Assembly (NCBI GenBank): GCA_019634575.1
Contig: JAHCAY010000001.1
Coordinates: 2,108,001-2,172,000, forward strand
Direction: 5' to 3'
Length of the DNA: 64,000 nt
Source of the DNA: Candidatus Didemnitutus sp.
GTDB taxonomy: Bacteria > Verrucomicrobiota > Verrucomicrobiia > Opitutales > Opitutaceae
In this document: positions 1-9,498 of the stretch, one piece after another
How the letters are laid out: the number at the start of each line of letters is the position of its first letter
How positions within the stretch are numbered: position 1 is the first letter of the stretch
The notes under the pieces: generated by a model
What the model was told of the DNA's origin: nothing
The model's database searches: none
The model's input: the letters and a program-made list of their open reading frames with translations, nothing else
Position numbers and translations under genes: made by a program

Positions 1-1713
1 TACCTCGGGCCCGGCCAGGTCGCCGCCGCCAACCTCGGCAACCCGAGCCCCTTCCCCAGCTTCAAGGGCTACCTCCACGCCCTCGCCCAGGCCGGCACGA
101 AGTTCAAAATTGCCGGCACGCAAAACTTCGGCGCACCCAATCCCGCCATGGTCTACGGCATCGGCCTCGGCGGCGGCTACCAATCCACCTACAACTACGA
201 CACCGTCATCCACGAGCCCACGCCGGGCAACTTCGTCGCCACGCTCACCCCCGGCCAGACCGGCAACAGCCTCACCGGCGCGCCGTCGTTCTACCCCAGC
301 ATCGCCAACCTCGAGCGCATCACTGTGAACCTCTCCGCGCCGAACGCCAAGACGGGCGGCGGCTACGACCAGACCATCTACGGCGCCGTGCTCAACGCCT
401 CGTCGTTCGCCCTCAAGCTCAAGCCCGGCTCGCCCTCGCTACTCCCCACGCCACCCTCCGGTTTCGTCGTCACCACCGGCACCAGCACCTCGTCGTTCCT
501 CGCCACCAACCTCGCCACGCTGAACTTCGTCGCGCCGTTCTCCGTCACCTTCACCAGCGGCGCCAACAACGGCACCACCGTCACCGCCGTCGCCCTCGAC
601 AGTGCGGGCAACGTCACCGTGTCGCCCGCACTCGCGAACACCCCCAACGCCAACGACGCCTTCACCGTCGTCGTGCCGCCGGCCGACCTCTTCACCCAAC
701 TCTACACCAACAGCGTCTTCAGCTGGGCCGTCGCCGACCTCCTCGCCGGACTCGACTTCGGCTTCGCCGGCAGCCCCGTCGCCGGCAACTCCAGCCGCTC
801 GTGGTATGGCTCGTTTCCGCAACAGTTCCCCTACGGCTCCGCCCGCGGCTCGACCAACGACGGCTTCTACAACCCTTGGGCGGCGTTCCTCTACAACGCG
901 TCCGACGCCTATGCCTTCGCCTTCAGCGACCGCGTCGCGCCGAGCCCGCTCATGAGCACGAACCCCGCCACCGAGGCGTTCCGCATCACGCTCCTGCCGG
1001 CCTCGCAGATCGACGCCCCGCTCGTCACCGCAACCAGCATCACGAGTTCCGAGATCGATCTCGCCTGGGCCGCACTGCCCGGCGTCACCTACGCCGTCAC
1101 GACGCAGCCCGCGATCGCGCCCGCGCAGATTTCCCTCCGCGGTGCCAAAGCCAAGCTCACCGGCCTCAACGCGGCCACGCCCTACCTCGTCTCCGTGCAA
1201 GGCACGAAGGGCGGCCAGAGTTCCCTCGTGCTGCCCGCGCTGTTCACCACCGCAGGCACCGTCGTTCCCGTCACCGGCACCGTGCCGTTCGGCTTCTCCT
1301 TCACCTGGGCCGGCACGTCCCCGTTGCCGTCGAACTACCAAGTCGTGCTCAACGGCACGCCCGTCCCGCTCACCAACGGCGTTTCCACCAGCAACCTCAA
1401 CGTCACCGCCGCACCGGGCACCAATCTCTTCGTGCTCCAGATCCAGGACACCTCCGCCAGCAACGCCACCGTCTACTCCGCCGTCGTGCAGGTCGACATC
1501 ACCGCCGCCAGCGGCCCGAGCCCGACGTCGTTCTCGCTCACCGACACGCCTGTCGTCTACGGCTCCAGCGGCCAGATCACCGTCGCGCCCACCGGGCCCT
1601 ACACGATCACCCAAAACGCCAACGGCCCCAGCAGCCCGCTCGTCCTCGGCATCGACTTCGCGCCGACCGTCCGCAAGGGCTACGCGCCCGTGGCGCTGCC
1701 GGCGAAGAAGTGA
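1..1713 (+). CDS. Secreted beta-1,3-glucanase-like protein, 3' part
   Basis: The reading frame is open from the first base, so the start lies outside the window and 570 residues are visible. The first half contains the run YNPWAAFLYNASDAYAFAFS (around residues 293-312), which resembles the C-terminal part of GH64/thaumatin-like beta-1,3-glucanases. It is followed by a fibronectin type III-like module (about 340-420) and a low-complexity beta-rich tail. There is no PEP-CTERM or Gly-rich anchor at the C-terminus, which ends in LPAKK. The codon use and Ser/Thr/Asn/Gly-rich composition fit an extracellular protein. The glucanase assignment rests on remembered motif similarity and could be wrong. 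That the gene is real and exported is more certain. Confidence 0.5.
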   Translation, partial: YLGPGQVAAANLGNPSPFPSFKGYLHALAQAGTKFKIAGTQNFGAPNPAMVYGIGLGGGYQSTYNYDTVIHEPTPGNFVATLTPGQTGNSLTGAPSFYPSIANLERITVNLSAPNAKTGGGYDQTIYGAVLNASSFALKLKPGSPSLLPTPPSGFVVTTGTSTSSFLATNLATLNFVAPFSVTFTSGANNGTTVTAVALDSAGNVTVSPALANTPNANDAFTVVVPPADLFTQLYTNSVFSWAVADLLAGLDFGFAGSPVAGNSSRSWYGSFPQQFPYGSARGSTNDGFYNPWAAFLYNASDAYAFAFSDRVAPSPLMSTNPATEAFRITLLPASQIDAPLVTATSITSSEIDLAWAALPGVTYAVTTQPAIAPAQISLRGAKAKLTGLNAATPYLVSVQGTKGGQSSLVLPALFTTAGTVVPVTGTVPFGFSFTWAGTSPLPSNYQVVLNGTPVPLTNGVSTSNLNVTAAPGTNLFVLQIQDTSASNATVYSAVVQVDITAASGPSPTSFSLTDTPVVYGSSGQITVAPTGPYTITQNANGPSSPLVLGIDFAPTVRKGYAPVALPAKK

Positions 1714-1753
1714 CGGCCAAGCCGCGCCGTCCTTCCGGCGCCCCAAAACAAGA

Positions 1754-1775
1754 ACGGCGCCCCGCGGGGCGCCGT
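1754..1775 (-). terminator. Terminator downstream of queF
   Basis: Stem ACGGCGCCCC / GGGGCGCCGT forms a 10-bp hairpin. Read on the minus strand it is followed by TTCTTGTTTT, a T-rich tail, so it most likely ends the queF transcript. It lies between convergent genes and may also slow transcription coming from the glucanase-like gene. Confidence 0.75.
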
Positions 1776-1795
1776 GAATTGCCAGGCCGGCGCGC

Positions 1796-2161
1796 TCAAC
1801 GCTTTTTCTTCCGCGCCGGCTTCCACTCCGCCGTGATGCGCGAGCTGAAGCCGCCGCGCGCCTTCCAGTCGGCGATGATAGTCAGGCTGCGCGGCTTGAG
1901 CGCCGCGCCGAGCTCGTCGCAAATCTTGTTCGTCGCCGCCTCGAAGAAGATGCCCTCGTTGCGATACGCGTGGAAGTAGAGTTTGAGCGACTTCAGCTCG
2001 ACACAGGCTTTGTCCGCCACGTAGCGCACCGTGATGTTGGCGAAGTCGGGATGGCCGGTCATCGGGCACACCGACGTGAACTCATGATGTGTGTGCTCGA
2101 TGAGAAAATCGCGATGCGGCGCGGGATTCGGAAAGGTCTCGAGAATTTTCGGGTCGGCCAT
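1796..2161 (-). CDS. queF: NADPH-dependent 7-cyano-7-deazaguanine reductase QueF
   Basis: Reduces preQ0 to preQ1 in cytoplasmic queuosine biosynthesis. At 121 residues it matches the short, single-domain (YkvM-type) QueF. Visible hallmarks are the catalytic Cys32 in TSVCPMTGHPDF, Asp39, and the QueF signature ELKSLKLYF around residues 55-63, followed by His64 and Glu69. The C-terminal tail is basic (ARKKKR). ATG at 2161 gives the complete fold. The gene stands alone; no other queuosine genes and no preQ1 riboswitch were recognised next to it. Confidence 0.95.
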   Translation of the reverse strand: MADPKILETFPNPAPHRDFLIEHTHHEFTSVCPMTGHPDFANITVRYVADKACVELKSLKLYFHAYRNEGIFFEAATNKICDELGAALKPRSLTIIADWKARGGFSSRITAEWKPARKKKR

Positions 2162-2204
2162 GGCGGAAGCAGTAGGCGTAAAGCGGTAGGCTTAAAGCCT
2201 AAAG
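2162..2204. repeat. Short AT-richer palindromic spacer
   Basis: The gap between queF and the exosortase gene holds the odd-centred palindrome TAGGCTTAAAGCCTA at 2187-2201, plus imperfect direct copies of GTAGGC-TAAAGC. It is markedly less GC-rich than its surroundings and resembles the AT-rich repeat at 35378-35471. No promoter was identified. Confidence 0.4.
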
Positions 2205-3854
2205 CTATCCCATCGGCTCCTGAAATTCCGGCAGCGTCCCGACGAGCACCTCGTCCATGCGCTTCAGCGCCGCCGCTTCGCCGTCGATCGCGTGCGTCTG
2301 CATGAGCACGTAGGCCCAGCGATGCGCCTGCAGGTGTCGCACACGGTCGAGCGAAGTGTAGAGCATGCGCTCCCAATGCGACGCCACGACACGATCCGCG
2401 CCGACGAACCAGTAGGCGAGCAGCGCCGGCACGCGCCGCTTTTCGCCGCGCGCGTTCGTCACCTCGCGCTCGATGTGCAACAGCGTCGCCGGCACCTTCC
2501 GCCCGCCGACGAGGAATTCGTGCGTCTCCCGCCCGCGGATCGTCCACCCTTGGCCCACGAGGCAGATTTCCGGCCGGTGAATGGACGTGCGATCGCGCCC
2601 GCTCAGCACGATCGAGAGGAACACCTGGTCGCGCGTGTCGCGGAGCGACACGTAATTTTTCCGCGAGTAACCCGTGTCCGGCGGCAACACCTCGCGCTCG
2701 ACCGCGCTCACCGGCGCGTTTTGCCCTGCCCAATCGAGCCCGATGAAATTCGGCAGCGCCACGGGATTCACGCCGTCCGCCGCGAGCTTCACGCCCGTGC
2801 GCAGGTCGACCTGCACGCGATCCAGCGCACGCGCCGCCAGCGAGACGCCGATCGCCGCGAACATCACCACGACCACGGCACCCCATGCGTTGCGGTGACC
2901 TATTAGGTTACCCGGTTCGGCCGGTGCCGCGCCAACGGACGGGATGTGCGTCCGCTCCGGCGCGCACCGCTCCAGCAGCCACACGGTCGCCTGCACGAGC
3001 CCGAGCACGATCACGAACACCAGAAACCCGAACCACTCGTGCACGATCGCGCCCGCCTGCTGTCCTTTCCACTCCGCCGCGACGATGATCGCGAGGATCC
3101 GCACGACATTGCCGACGAACGCATACGGCAGCGCCAGCGCGCCGATCAGCGCGCGCCGCCACCACGAGACGAAACTCAGATATCCGAGCAGCAGCGAGAG
3201 CGCCGTCAGTGCCGTGAGCGAGCGGATGCCCGAGCACGCCGCCGCCACGTCGTAGGAATAGCTCCCGTCCGGCGAGAGCAGCTGCGTGCCGTTGCGGATC
3301 ACTTCGCAACCGAACACGCGCGAGATGTGATACGACACGTCCGTCACGCCCACGCGCAGGAAAAAGCCGACCGTATCGAGCACGTTCAACGGCAGGGCAA
3401 AAAGCATGAACGCGAGCGGAAACGCCGCCGCCGCCCGCCAGCGTCGCCCGCCGCCCAGCGCCAGCACACCCCACGTGAAAAGCAGCAGTCCCGCGATCGA
3501 CAACCGCGCCTGCTGCATCGCGTAGCCGAGCAGGTGCAACGCAAACCCGCCGAGCAGCGCCGCCACGGCCGGAGCAACAATAGCTGACAGCCGATCGCTG
3601 ACCGCTGACCGCTGCCTAAGATTCCGCCACAACAGCCACCCGCTCACCGCCCCGATGAGCCAGCCGTGCTCCATTTCGGAGCGCGGATCGGCCAGCTGCT
3701 TGCCCCACCAAACGAAAAGCGAGGGCGTGTCGATGTAGCCGCGCGTGCTGTTGCCGAAGAAATGGAACACGGCAGCGCCCGCCAACGCGCACGCGCCCGC
3801 CGCGAGCCAGCGGGCCGGCACCGAGCGGGATTCCGTGGCCACGGGGCTTGCCAT
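2205..3854 (-). CDS. Exosortase with fused C-terminal EpsI domain
   Basis: Integral membrane cysteine transpeptidase/protease predicted to cleave PEP-CTERM proteins. The N-terminal ~310 residues carry multiple membrane segments and the exosortase triad: Cys207 in [10 protein letters not shown], Arg252 in VGNVVRI and His272 in VHEWFGF. From about residue 330 to 549 the protein continues into an EpsI-type domain ending in a soluble part (for example [13 protein letters not shown]), so enzyme and EpsI are one polypeptide. ATG at 3854 precedes a membrane helix, and the divergent GT9 gene starts 30 bp away. This fits the known association of exosortases with exopolysaccharide loci. A likely substrate is encoded at 52937-54091. 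Residues ~80-91 are encoded by a tandem GCTGAC repeat (see findings). Confidence 0.9.
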   Translation of the reverse strand: MASPVATESRSVPARWLAAGACALAGAAVFHFFGNSTRGYIDTPSLFVWWGKQLADPRSEMEHGWLIGAVSGWLLWRNLRQRSAVSDRLSAIVAPAVAALLGGFALHLLGYAMQQARLSIAGLLLFTWGVLALGGGRRWRAAAAFPLAFMLFALPLNVLDTVGFFLRVGVTDVSYHISRVFGCEVIRNGTQLLSPDGSYSYDVAAACSGIRSLTALTALSLLLGYLSFVSWWRRALIGALALPYAFVGNVVRILAIIVAAEWKGQQAGAIVHEWFGFLVFVIVLGLVQATVWLLERCAPERTHIPSVGAAPAEPGNLIGHRNAWGAVVVVMFAAIGVSLAARALDRVQVDLRTGVKLAADGVNPVALPNFIGLDWAGQNAPVSAVEREVLPPDTGYSRKNYVSLRDTRDQVFLSIVLSGRDRTSIHRPEICLVGQGWTIRGRETHEFLVGGRKVPATLLHIEREVTNARGEKRRVPALLAYWFVGADRVVASHWERMLYTSLDRVRHLQAHRWAYVLMQTHAIDGEAAALKRMDEVLVGTLPEFQEPMG

Positions 3855-3883
3855 GCGCGCCAGAAAAACAGGATAACCCGCCC

Positions 3884-4831
3884 ATGCAAAGCATCTCGAC
3901 GCCTGCCTGCGACCGCCGCCCGCGGTTGCTCGTCGTCGAGCTGTGGGGCCTCGGCGACCTCGCCCTCGCCATGCCTTTTCTGCGCGCCGCGACCGAGCGC
4001 TGTCGCGTGACCTTGCTCGCTAAACCACACGCCGCCCCGCTGCTGCGCCGCTTCGCGCCAGAGGTGGAGCTCATGCCGCTCCACGCGCCGTGGACCGCGT
4101 TCCGCAACAAATACGATCTGCCACGCTGGCCGTGGCAGAATCTCGCCGACACCGTCGCGGCGTTGCGCACCCGCCGCTTCGACGCGGCCGTATCCGCCCG
4201 CCGCGATCCGCGCGACCACGCGCTGCTGGCCCTCAGCGGTGCCGCCTTGCGCGCGGGATTTCCCTGGCGGGCTTCGCGCGCGTTGCTCACCGATCCGGTC
4301 GACGCACCCGCTCCACCTCACCGCGCGCGCCACTGGGCCGCGCTCGCGGCCCGCTTCGGCTGGGAAATCCCGGCCACGCCGTCGCGCTCTCGCGACGGCC
4401 GCCACGCGGTCATCCACTCCGGGGCGGGCCAACCTGTCCGGCAATGGCCGCGCGAACGCTTCGAGGCGCTCGCCGCGCGTCTCGTGGCCCAGGGCTGGCG
4501 CGTGACGCTGCTCGACGACACGCTGCGCGATCTCGACACCCTGCTCGACACCCTCGCGACCGCCGACCGCTTCATCGGCAACGATTCCGGCCCCGGCCAC
4601 CTCGCCGCGCTGCTCGGCGTGCCGACGTTCACGATCTTCGGGCCGCAATTGCCGGAGCTTTTCGCCCCGCAACATCCGCAAGCCGCCTGGATCGACGGAG
4701 CCGCCTGCGTCTTCAAACCGTGCTTCGACTCCTGCCGCTTCGGCTCGCCGCATTGCATCCGCGAGCTGACACCGGAAACCGTCTGGGCTTCTCTCTCCCA
4801 ATGGATCGAAGCCCCGACCTCGCGCCGTTGA
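3884..4831 (+). CDS. Glycosyltransferase family 9 protein (heptosyltransferase-like)
   Basis: Transfers a sugar, in known relatives ADP-heptose, to LPS core or another envelope glycan at the cytoplasmic membrane. The N-terminal Rossmann half begins [20 protein letters not shown]. The C-terminal half has the GT9 signatures [17 protein letters not shown] and [23 protein letters not shown] 3884 was chosen over an upstream TTG at 3848, which would overlap the divergent exosortase start. It is the first gene of a five-gene glycan operon, with 19 bp to the flippase gene. The substrate cannot be told from sequence. Confidence 0.85.
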   Translation: MQSISTPACDRRPRLLVVELWGLGDLALAMPFLRAATERCRVTLLAKPHAAPLLRRFAPEVELMPLHAPWTAFRNKYDLPRWPWQNLADTVAALRTRRFDAAVSARRDPRDHALLALSGAALRAGFPWRASRALLTDPVDAPAPPHRARHWAALAARFGWEIPATPSRSRDGRHAVIHSGAGQPVRQWPRERFEALAARLVAQGWRVTLLDDTLRDLDTLLDTLATADRFIGNDSGPGHLAALLGVPTFTIFGPQLPELFAPQHPQAAWIDGAACVFKPCFDSCRFGSPHCIRELTPETVWASLSQWIEAPTSRR

Positions 4832-4850
4832 GATCGCAGCCGCCCACCGG

Positions 4851-6230
4851 ATGAACTCCTCTTCGCCGCCTCCGCCTGACGCCGATCATACGCACGCGCA
4901 CCGCGCGCGGTGGTGGCGGGTCGGGCAAAATGCCGGCGCGAATGTCGCCGCGAAAATCGCCACGGGCCTCTGCACGCTCGCGCTCGTGCCGCTGCTGATC
5001 GGACGGCTCGGCGTCGAAACGTTCGGCTGGTTGAGCGCGTTGTTGGGCTTCGCCGGGTTGGCTCAATTCGCCGATCTCGGCGTCGCGCTCGCGTTGCAAA
5101 GCCGGCTCGCGACGCTCGCGGCGCGGCACGACGAAGGCGCGCTGGAAAACTGCTTCCGCAGCGGTGAACGGGTGCTACGGCGGCTGGCGCTGGCCTGGGC
5201 GGCGATCGCGCTGCCGCTCGCGGTCCTTGGTGGTCCGCACCTGCTCCACACGCCCGCGGGCGTGTCTGAATCCTCAGCGCGTCTCGCGTGGGCGGCAGTC
5301 GCGCTCGCGATCGGCGCCGGCGTTTCCGCCAGCGCCGGTCAGCGCCTCGCCGCAGCCACCCAGCAAAGCTGGGTGAATGCGTGGTGGACCACGCTCGCAG
5401 CGGTCGCGGCTCTCGGCGCGGTGTGGGCGTTCTGCCTGGGTCCGGACACCGTCGGGGCCGCCGTCATCATCATCTGCGCCGGACAGATCCTGCCCGGCTG
5501 GGCGACTCGCGCACAGCTGGCGCGGCAGCGCGGCTGGCGCGGCGGCACCGCCGACGCCGACCTCGCCCGCGAGCTGCAACGCGAGGGCTTCCGCCTCGCC
5601 AGTGCCAACCTCGCCGGCGGCGCGCTCGCCGCGGGCGTGCCATTTTTCTTCGCGCACTACGGCGGCTACGGCGCGAGCGCACTCTTCGCCGCGCTGCAAC
5701 GGCTGTTCAATCTCGCCGCCCAGACGCACGCGCTGCTGCTGACTCCATTTGCTCCCGCCTACGCCGAGGCGCTCGCCGCCGGCGACCGCGCGTGGTTGCG
5801 GCGCTCCTGGCGCCTGTCCCTGCTCTCGACCGGCGCGGCCGCGGCCGGCGCGGTCGCACTGGCCCTGCTTTGGCCGTGGTTCGGCACGCGTTGGCTGGGG
5901 GTGGAGATGAATCAGGCTGGCGCCGCCATCGTCGTGTGGGGCGTCACGTTATGGACCGCCGCAACACTCGCTCTCCAGGCGTGCAGTTATCTTCTGCTCG
6001 GGCTCGACCGGCTGGCGGCCTTTGGTCCCGCCGTGGCGCTGGGTCACGCGGCGACGGTGGCGCTCGCGTGGGCCGGCGGGTTTGCGCTCGGTGCGTCGGG
6101 CATCGCGGTCGCGTTGGCGGTCGGGGCCTGGCTCGGTCCGGTGGCCGTCCTCGCGCGCGGTTGCGCACGCGCGATCCCAGCGCTCGCGCCAAAGGATTCG
6201 ACGCCCGGCAACCGCCCAACCAACCTCTGA
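4851..6230 (+). CDS. Polysaccharide flippase (Wzx/MATE-like membrane protein)
   Basis: About 12 hydrophobic segments spread over 459 residues, with an N-terminal RVGQNAGANVAAKIATGLCT and early LLIGRLGVETFGWLS typical of oligosaccharide flippases. Such proteins move undecaprenyl-linked glycans across the inner membrane. The setting between two GT9 genes, a methyltransferase and a polymerase-like gene supports this role. Start ATG 4851 gives a short cytoplasmic tail before the first helix. Sequence drift is high in this family, so the assignment relies on topology and neighbours. Confidence 0.75.
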   Translation: MNSSSPPPPDADHTHAHRARWWRVGQNAGANVAAKIATGLCTLALVPLLIGRLGVETFGWLSALLGFAGLAQFADLGVALALQSRLATLAARHDEGALENCFRSGERVLRRLALAWAAIALPLAVLGGPHLLHTPAGVSESSARLAWAAVALAIGAGVSASAGQRLAAATQQSWVNAWWTTLAAVAALGAVWAFCLGPDTVGAAVIIICAGQILPGWATRAQLARQRGWRGGTADADLARELQREGFRLASANLAGGALAAGVPFFFAHYGGYGASALFAALQRLFNLAAQTHALLLTPFAPAYAEALAAGDRAWLRRSWRLSLLSTGAAAAGAVALALLWPWFGTRWLGVEMNQAGAAIVVWGVTLWTAATLALQACSYLLLGLDRLAAFGPAVALGHAATVALAWAGGFALGASGIAVALAVGAWLGPVAVLARGCARAIPALAPKDSTPGNRPTNL

Positions 6231-6234
6231 GTCC

Positions 6235-6933
6235 ATGTCGAGCGTTCGCCTGCGCTTCATTTCGTGGCTGATTGAGCGCCACCCCCGCGCCTATTTCCGT
6301 TGGAAGCGGATCGGGAAGCACCGGCTGTGCGAGGACCGGGAGTTTCTCGCGCAACACGCCGCGGCCCTGCGCGCGGGCGAGGCGCTGCAGGTGCTCGAGG
6401 AGCGCTACAACTTGTGGGCCCTGACCCGCGCCGTGACGCGGCTGCCCGGTGCCTGCGCAGAAGTCGGCGTCTATCGCGGCGGCAGCGCCAAGTTCATCGC
6501 GGCGGCGAAAGGCGACGCGCCGCTGCACTTGTTCGACACCTTCGGCGGCATGCCCGCCGTGAACCCGGCGACGGACGGCGCGTTCTACGCCGGCCAGTTC
6601 GACCGGACCAGCCTCGCGTTCGTGCAGCGCTACCTCGCGGGTTACGCGGGCGTGCATTTTCATCCCGGGTTTTTCCCGGAATCAGCCCGGCCGCTCGAAG
6701 CGGAGCCCATGTCGTTCAAGTTCGTGCATCTCGATGTGGATATCCGCGCCTCCACGCTCGCCGCGCTCGAATGGTTCTACCCGCGCATGGTCCCTGGCGG
6801 GGTGATCCTGACGCACGACTACAATGACGTGACGGTGCCCGGCACGAAATCGGCGTTCGACGCGTTCTTCACCGACAAGCCGGAGACCGTCGTGCCGCTC
6901 TGGTTCACGCAGGCCGTGGTGACGAAGGCCTGA
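6235..6933 (+). CDS. TylF/MycF-type SAM-dependent methyltransferase
   Basis: Class I methyltransferase of 232 residues. The SAM-binding motif is CAEVGVYRGGSAKFIAA, followed by HLFDTFGGMP and the metal/acidic motif HLDVDIRASTLAALEWF, then GGVILTHDYND. This is the pattern of macrocin O-methyltransferase relatives, which in glycan clusters methylate sugar hydroxyls. ATG 6235 follows the flippase stop by 4 bp; the longer frame upstream overlaps that gene and is rejected. The acceptor is unknown; by position it is probably an O-antigen or exopolysaccharide sugar. Confidence 0.85.
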   Translation: MSSVRLRFISWLIERHPRAYFRWKRIGKHRLCEDREFLAQHAAALRAGEALQVLEERYNLWALTRAVTRLPGACAEVGVYRGGSAKFIAAAKGDAPLHLFDTFGGMPAVNPATDGAFYAGQFDRTSLAFVQRYLAGYAGVHFHPGFFPESARPLEAEPMSFKFVHLDVDIRASTLAALEWFYPRMVPGGVILTHDYNDVTVPGTKSAFDAFFTDKPETVVPLWFTQAVVTKA

Positions 6934-6944
6934 GCGAAACGCGG

Positions 6945-7961
6945 ATGCATCTCGGCCTGTTCAAAACAAACTACCTGGGCGACAACGTCGTCTTCCTGCC
7001 CGTCGTGCAGGAATTGCGGCGCCGGTATCCCGACTGGCGGCTCACGCTGGTGACGGCGCCGCGTGTGGCTGAGCTCTTCGCCGCCGATGTGGCGGAGGCG
7101 GATCGCCGCGCAATCGAGCCGGAAGCGATGCGACGCCTGTGGCGCACGCCGTGGCGTTTCGCCCGGTGGGCGGCCGACCTGCGCGCGCGGAAATTCGACG
7201 CGAGCCTCGTCGGCTACGATCAAAGCAGTTCCGCGCATGCGCTCGCCTGGGTGGCCGGGGGACGCGTGCGCGTAGGCGGGGCCGGTCTGCGCATCCGGTT
7301 GCAGGGCACGCTCACGCGGGGCGTCACGCACCAGCCCGGCTGGAGCATCGCGCAATGGAATTGGGAGATCGCCCGCGCCGGTCTCGGGGATCTCGGTTGC
7401 AAGGACTGGCCCGCAACGCCACCGGTGCCGGATCTCAGGCACTTGGGCGGCGGAGTGACACGGGAGCCGCGGCGCGTAATAATCCATCCGGGATCGAAGT
7501 GGCACTACACGCAATGGCCGGTCGAGCGCTACGCCGAACTCGCGGGCCGGCTGGCGCGCGATCACGAGGTGCTGTGGATTCGCGCGCCTGAAGTGGCCGC
7601 GGTGCCGTTGCCCGACGGGGTGCGCGAGATCGCGCCAGCGGGACTGGATGCGCTGGTGCGAACGCTCGCGTCGGCAGCGTTGTTTGTCGGCAACAATTCC
7701 GGACCAATGCACGTCGCCAGCGCGCTCGGCACGCCGCTCGTCGCGATCACGGGACCGACGGATTTTCCGTGGGATCCGAGCTGGCATCGCGAACGGGCGA
7801 CCGTGCTGCGGTGGCCCGCGCTTGAATGTCAGCCATGCGACCGTGTGCAATATGCGCCGGGGCGCTGTGCCCGGGCGACAGAGCCGCTGGCGTGTTTGCG
7901 GCGTTGGAGCGTGGACGCGATTGAGGCCGCTTGCCGGGTGCGGCGGGCGGAAGGCGCATGA
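6945..7961 (+). CDS. Glycosyltransferase family 9 protein (second copy)
   Basis: 338 residues of heptosyltransferase-like fold: N-terminal LGLFKTNYLGDNVVFLPVVQ, donor-site motif HPGSKWHYTQWPVERYAEL, and FVGNNSGPMHVASALGTPLV. It differs clearly from the first GT9 in this operon, so the two probably add different residues. The C-terminal cysteines (CQPCDRVQYAPGRC) resemble the Cys-rich tail common in GT9 proteins. It overlaps the next gene by ATGA, which indicates translational coupling. Confidence 0.85.
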   Translation: MHLGLFKTNYLGDNVVFLPVVQELRRRYPDWRLTLVTAPRVAELFAADVAEADRRAIEPEAMRRLWRTPWRFARWAADLRARKFDASLVGYDQSSSAHALAWVAGGRVRVGGAGLRIRLQGTLTRGVTHQPGWSIAQWNWEIARAGLGDLGCKDWPATPPVPDLRHLGGGVTREPRRVIIHPGSKWHYTQWPVERYAELAGRLARDHEVLWIRAPEVAAVPLPDGVREIAPAGLDALVRTLASAALFVGNNSGPMHVASALGTPLVAITGPTDFPWDPSWHRERATVLRWPALECQPCDRVQYAPGRCARATEPLACLRRWSVDAIEAACRVRRAEGA

Positions 7962-9448
7962 GTCCGCGCTGGCGCACCTTTCTGATCGGGGCGGTCGCGG
8001 CGGTGCTGGCCGTAGTAGTGGGCGTGCAGATCGCCCAGGAGGAATTTTTTCTGGCCGCGCTGATCGCGACCGGTTGCACGTGGGCATTGCTGTCGTGGGT
8101 CGACGGACCGCGCACGGAGGCGTGGCTGCTGGGATTCCTCATATTCGCCTACATCGTGGGCAATCGCGGGTTCGCGCAGGTGACGCCCGTGCCCGGTCTG
8201 CCGCTGTTTTTCGCCGAGCTTGGGCTCGGGTTCGCGGGGACGCTGTTCGTGTTTCGCAGCGCGCTGACCCGCGCGTCGCTGTGGACCTCGACGGAGATCA
8301 GCACCGTGCTGGCGTTCTGGATCGCGCTCGGCGCGGGGCGCATCGGAATCGATGTGCGGACGTGGGGCATTGCGGCGTTGCGGGATTTCGCCACCGTCTA
8401 CTACGCGGGATTCTTTTTTGTCGCGGTCGCGCTGTGCCGGCAGGAGGCGTCACGGCGGGTGTTGCATGGAGCAATCACGGCGACGTTCGTGGTGCTGCCG
8501 TTCACGACGCTGCTGGCGGATCTGTTTCCGCGCTTCTTTCAGACGAATCTGCTGATCAAGGGCGTGCCGCTGATTCTCTACAAGGAGGATCTTGCGGCGA
8601 CGTATGGCTACGCGGGGTTTCTCTGGCTGCTCGTGGATCGTCCGGGCGAGCGCGCCTGGTGGCGCTGGCCGCTGGCGCTGACGCTGCTCGTGAACGGATT
8701 GCTCGGGCTGTCGCGTGCGAGCCTTGCGGGCGTGTTGGTGGCAGCGATCGGCTTGGCGGTGGCGGGACAGCGGCGCGCCCTGGCAACGATCGCGGCGGTG
8801 GGACTGGCCGGGGCCTTGCTGCTGACGGCGCTGGCTTTGCTGCCCGGAGGATCGTTTCGCGAGACCCGAGGCTACGCAGTCTACGAGGCGGTGATGTCAG
8901 TAACGGATTTCAGCGGCACGCGGGCGTATCGCAGCGGCTTCAGCAACGACAAGGGCGACAACAACCGTTTCCGGCTCGTGTGGTGGCGCAACGTCGCGGA
9001 GGAAACGCTACGCGATGGACCGTGGCTCGGTCGGGGATTCGGCGCGGATCTGGCGAAGGGCTTCGTCAGCGAATACATGCCGGACACGGCCAGCGAGTTC
9101 GTCACTCGCAGCCCCCACAATGTTTTCGTAACGGTGCTCGGGCGCATGGGATTGCTCGGCGTCGCGGCGTGGACGGCGTTCTATGCGGCCCATGCGACGG
9201 CAACGGTGCGCGTATGGCGCGCGGCGGGCCGAACGAGCGAGCGGACGCCGACTTTGTTCGCCATGACTTGGGTCGTGATGGTGAGTGCGTGTTTCGGCGT
9301 CGTGCTGGAGGGGCCGATGGGCGCGGTGCCGTTTTGGATTTTGCTGGGGCTGGCATATGCCGCGCGCACCGCGGCGGCGGCCGAGGAGACATCGGCGGCC
9401 AGCGACGAGCGGCCGGCACCGGAGCGCGTGGAAACGCGCCACGAATGA
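7958..9448 (+). CDS. O-antigen polymerase/ligase-like membrane protein
   Basis: About a dozen membrane segments in 496 residues, with a large hydrophilic loop at roughly residues 300-390 containing the run RLVWWRNVAEETLRDGPWLG and NVFVTVLGRMGLLG. This is the layout of Wzy/WaaL (Wzy_C) proteins, which polymerise or ligate lipid-linked glycans in the periplasm. It starts at ATG 7958, overlapping the GT9 stop. It is the last gene of the glycan operon. Whether it polymerises or ligates cannot be told here. Confidence 0.75.
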   Translation: MSPRWRTFLIGAVAAVLAVVVGVQIAQEEFFLAALIATGCTWALLSWVDGPRTEAWLLGFLIFAYIVGNRGFAQVTPVPGLPLFFAELGLGFAGTLFVFRSALTRASLWTSTEISTVLAFWIALGAGRIGIDVRTWGIAALRDFATVYYAGFFFVAVALCRQEASRRVLHGAITATFVVLPFTTLLADLFPRFFQTNLLIKGVPLILYKEDLAATYGYAGFLWLLVDRPGERAWWRWPLALTLLVNGLLGLSRASLAGVLVAAIGLAVAGQRRALATIAAVGLAGALLLTALALLPGGSFRETRGYAVYEAVMSVTDFSGTRAYRSGFSNDKGDNNRFRLVWWRNVAEETLRDGPWLGRGFGADLAKGFVSEYMPDTASEFVTRSPHNVFVTVLGRMGLLGVAAWTAFYAAHATATVRVWRAAGRTSERTPTLFAMTWVVMVSACFGVVLEGPMGAVPFWILLGLAYAARTAAAAEETSAASDERPAPERVETRHE

Positions 9449-9498
9449 CTGCGCCATTGCACGCGCGGGGACAGCGCGTTTAATCGCGGCTCTTCCTC

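Noticed and set aside
2162..2204. preQ1 riboswitch near queF
   Set aside because: The upstream 43 bp are too short and show only a palindrome; no preQ1-I pseudoknot features.
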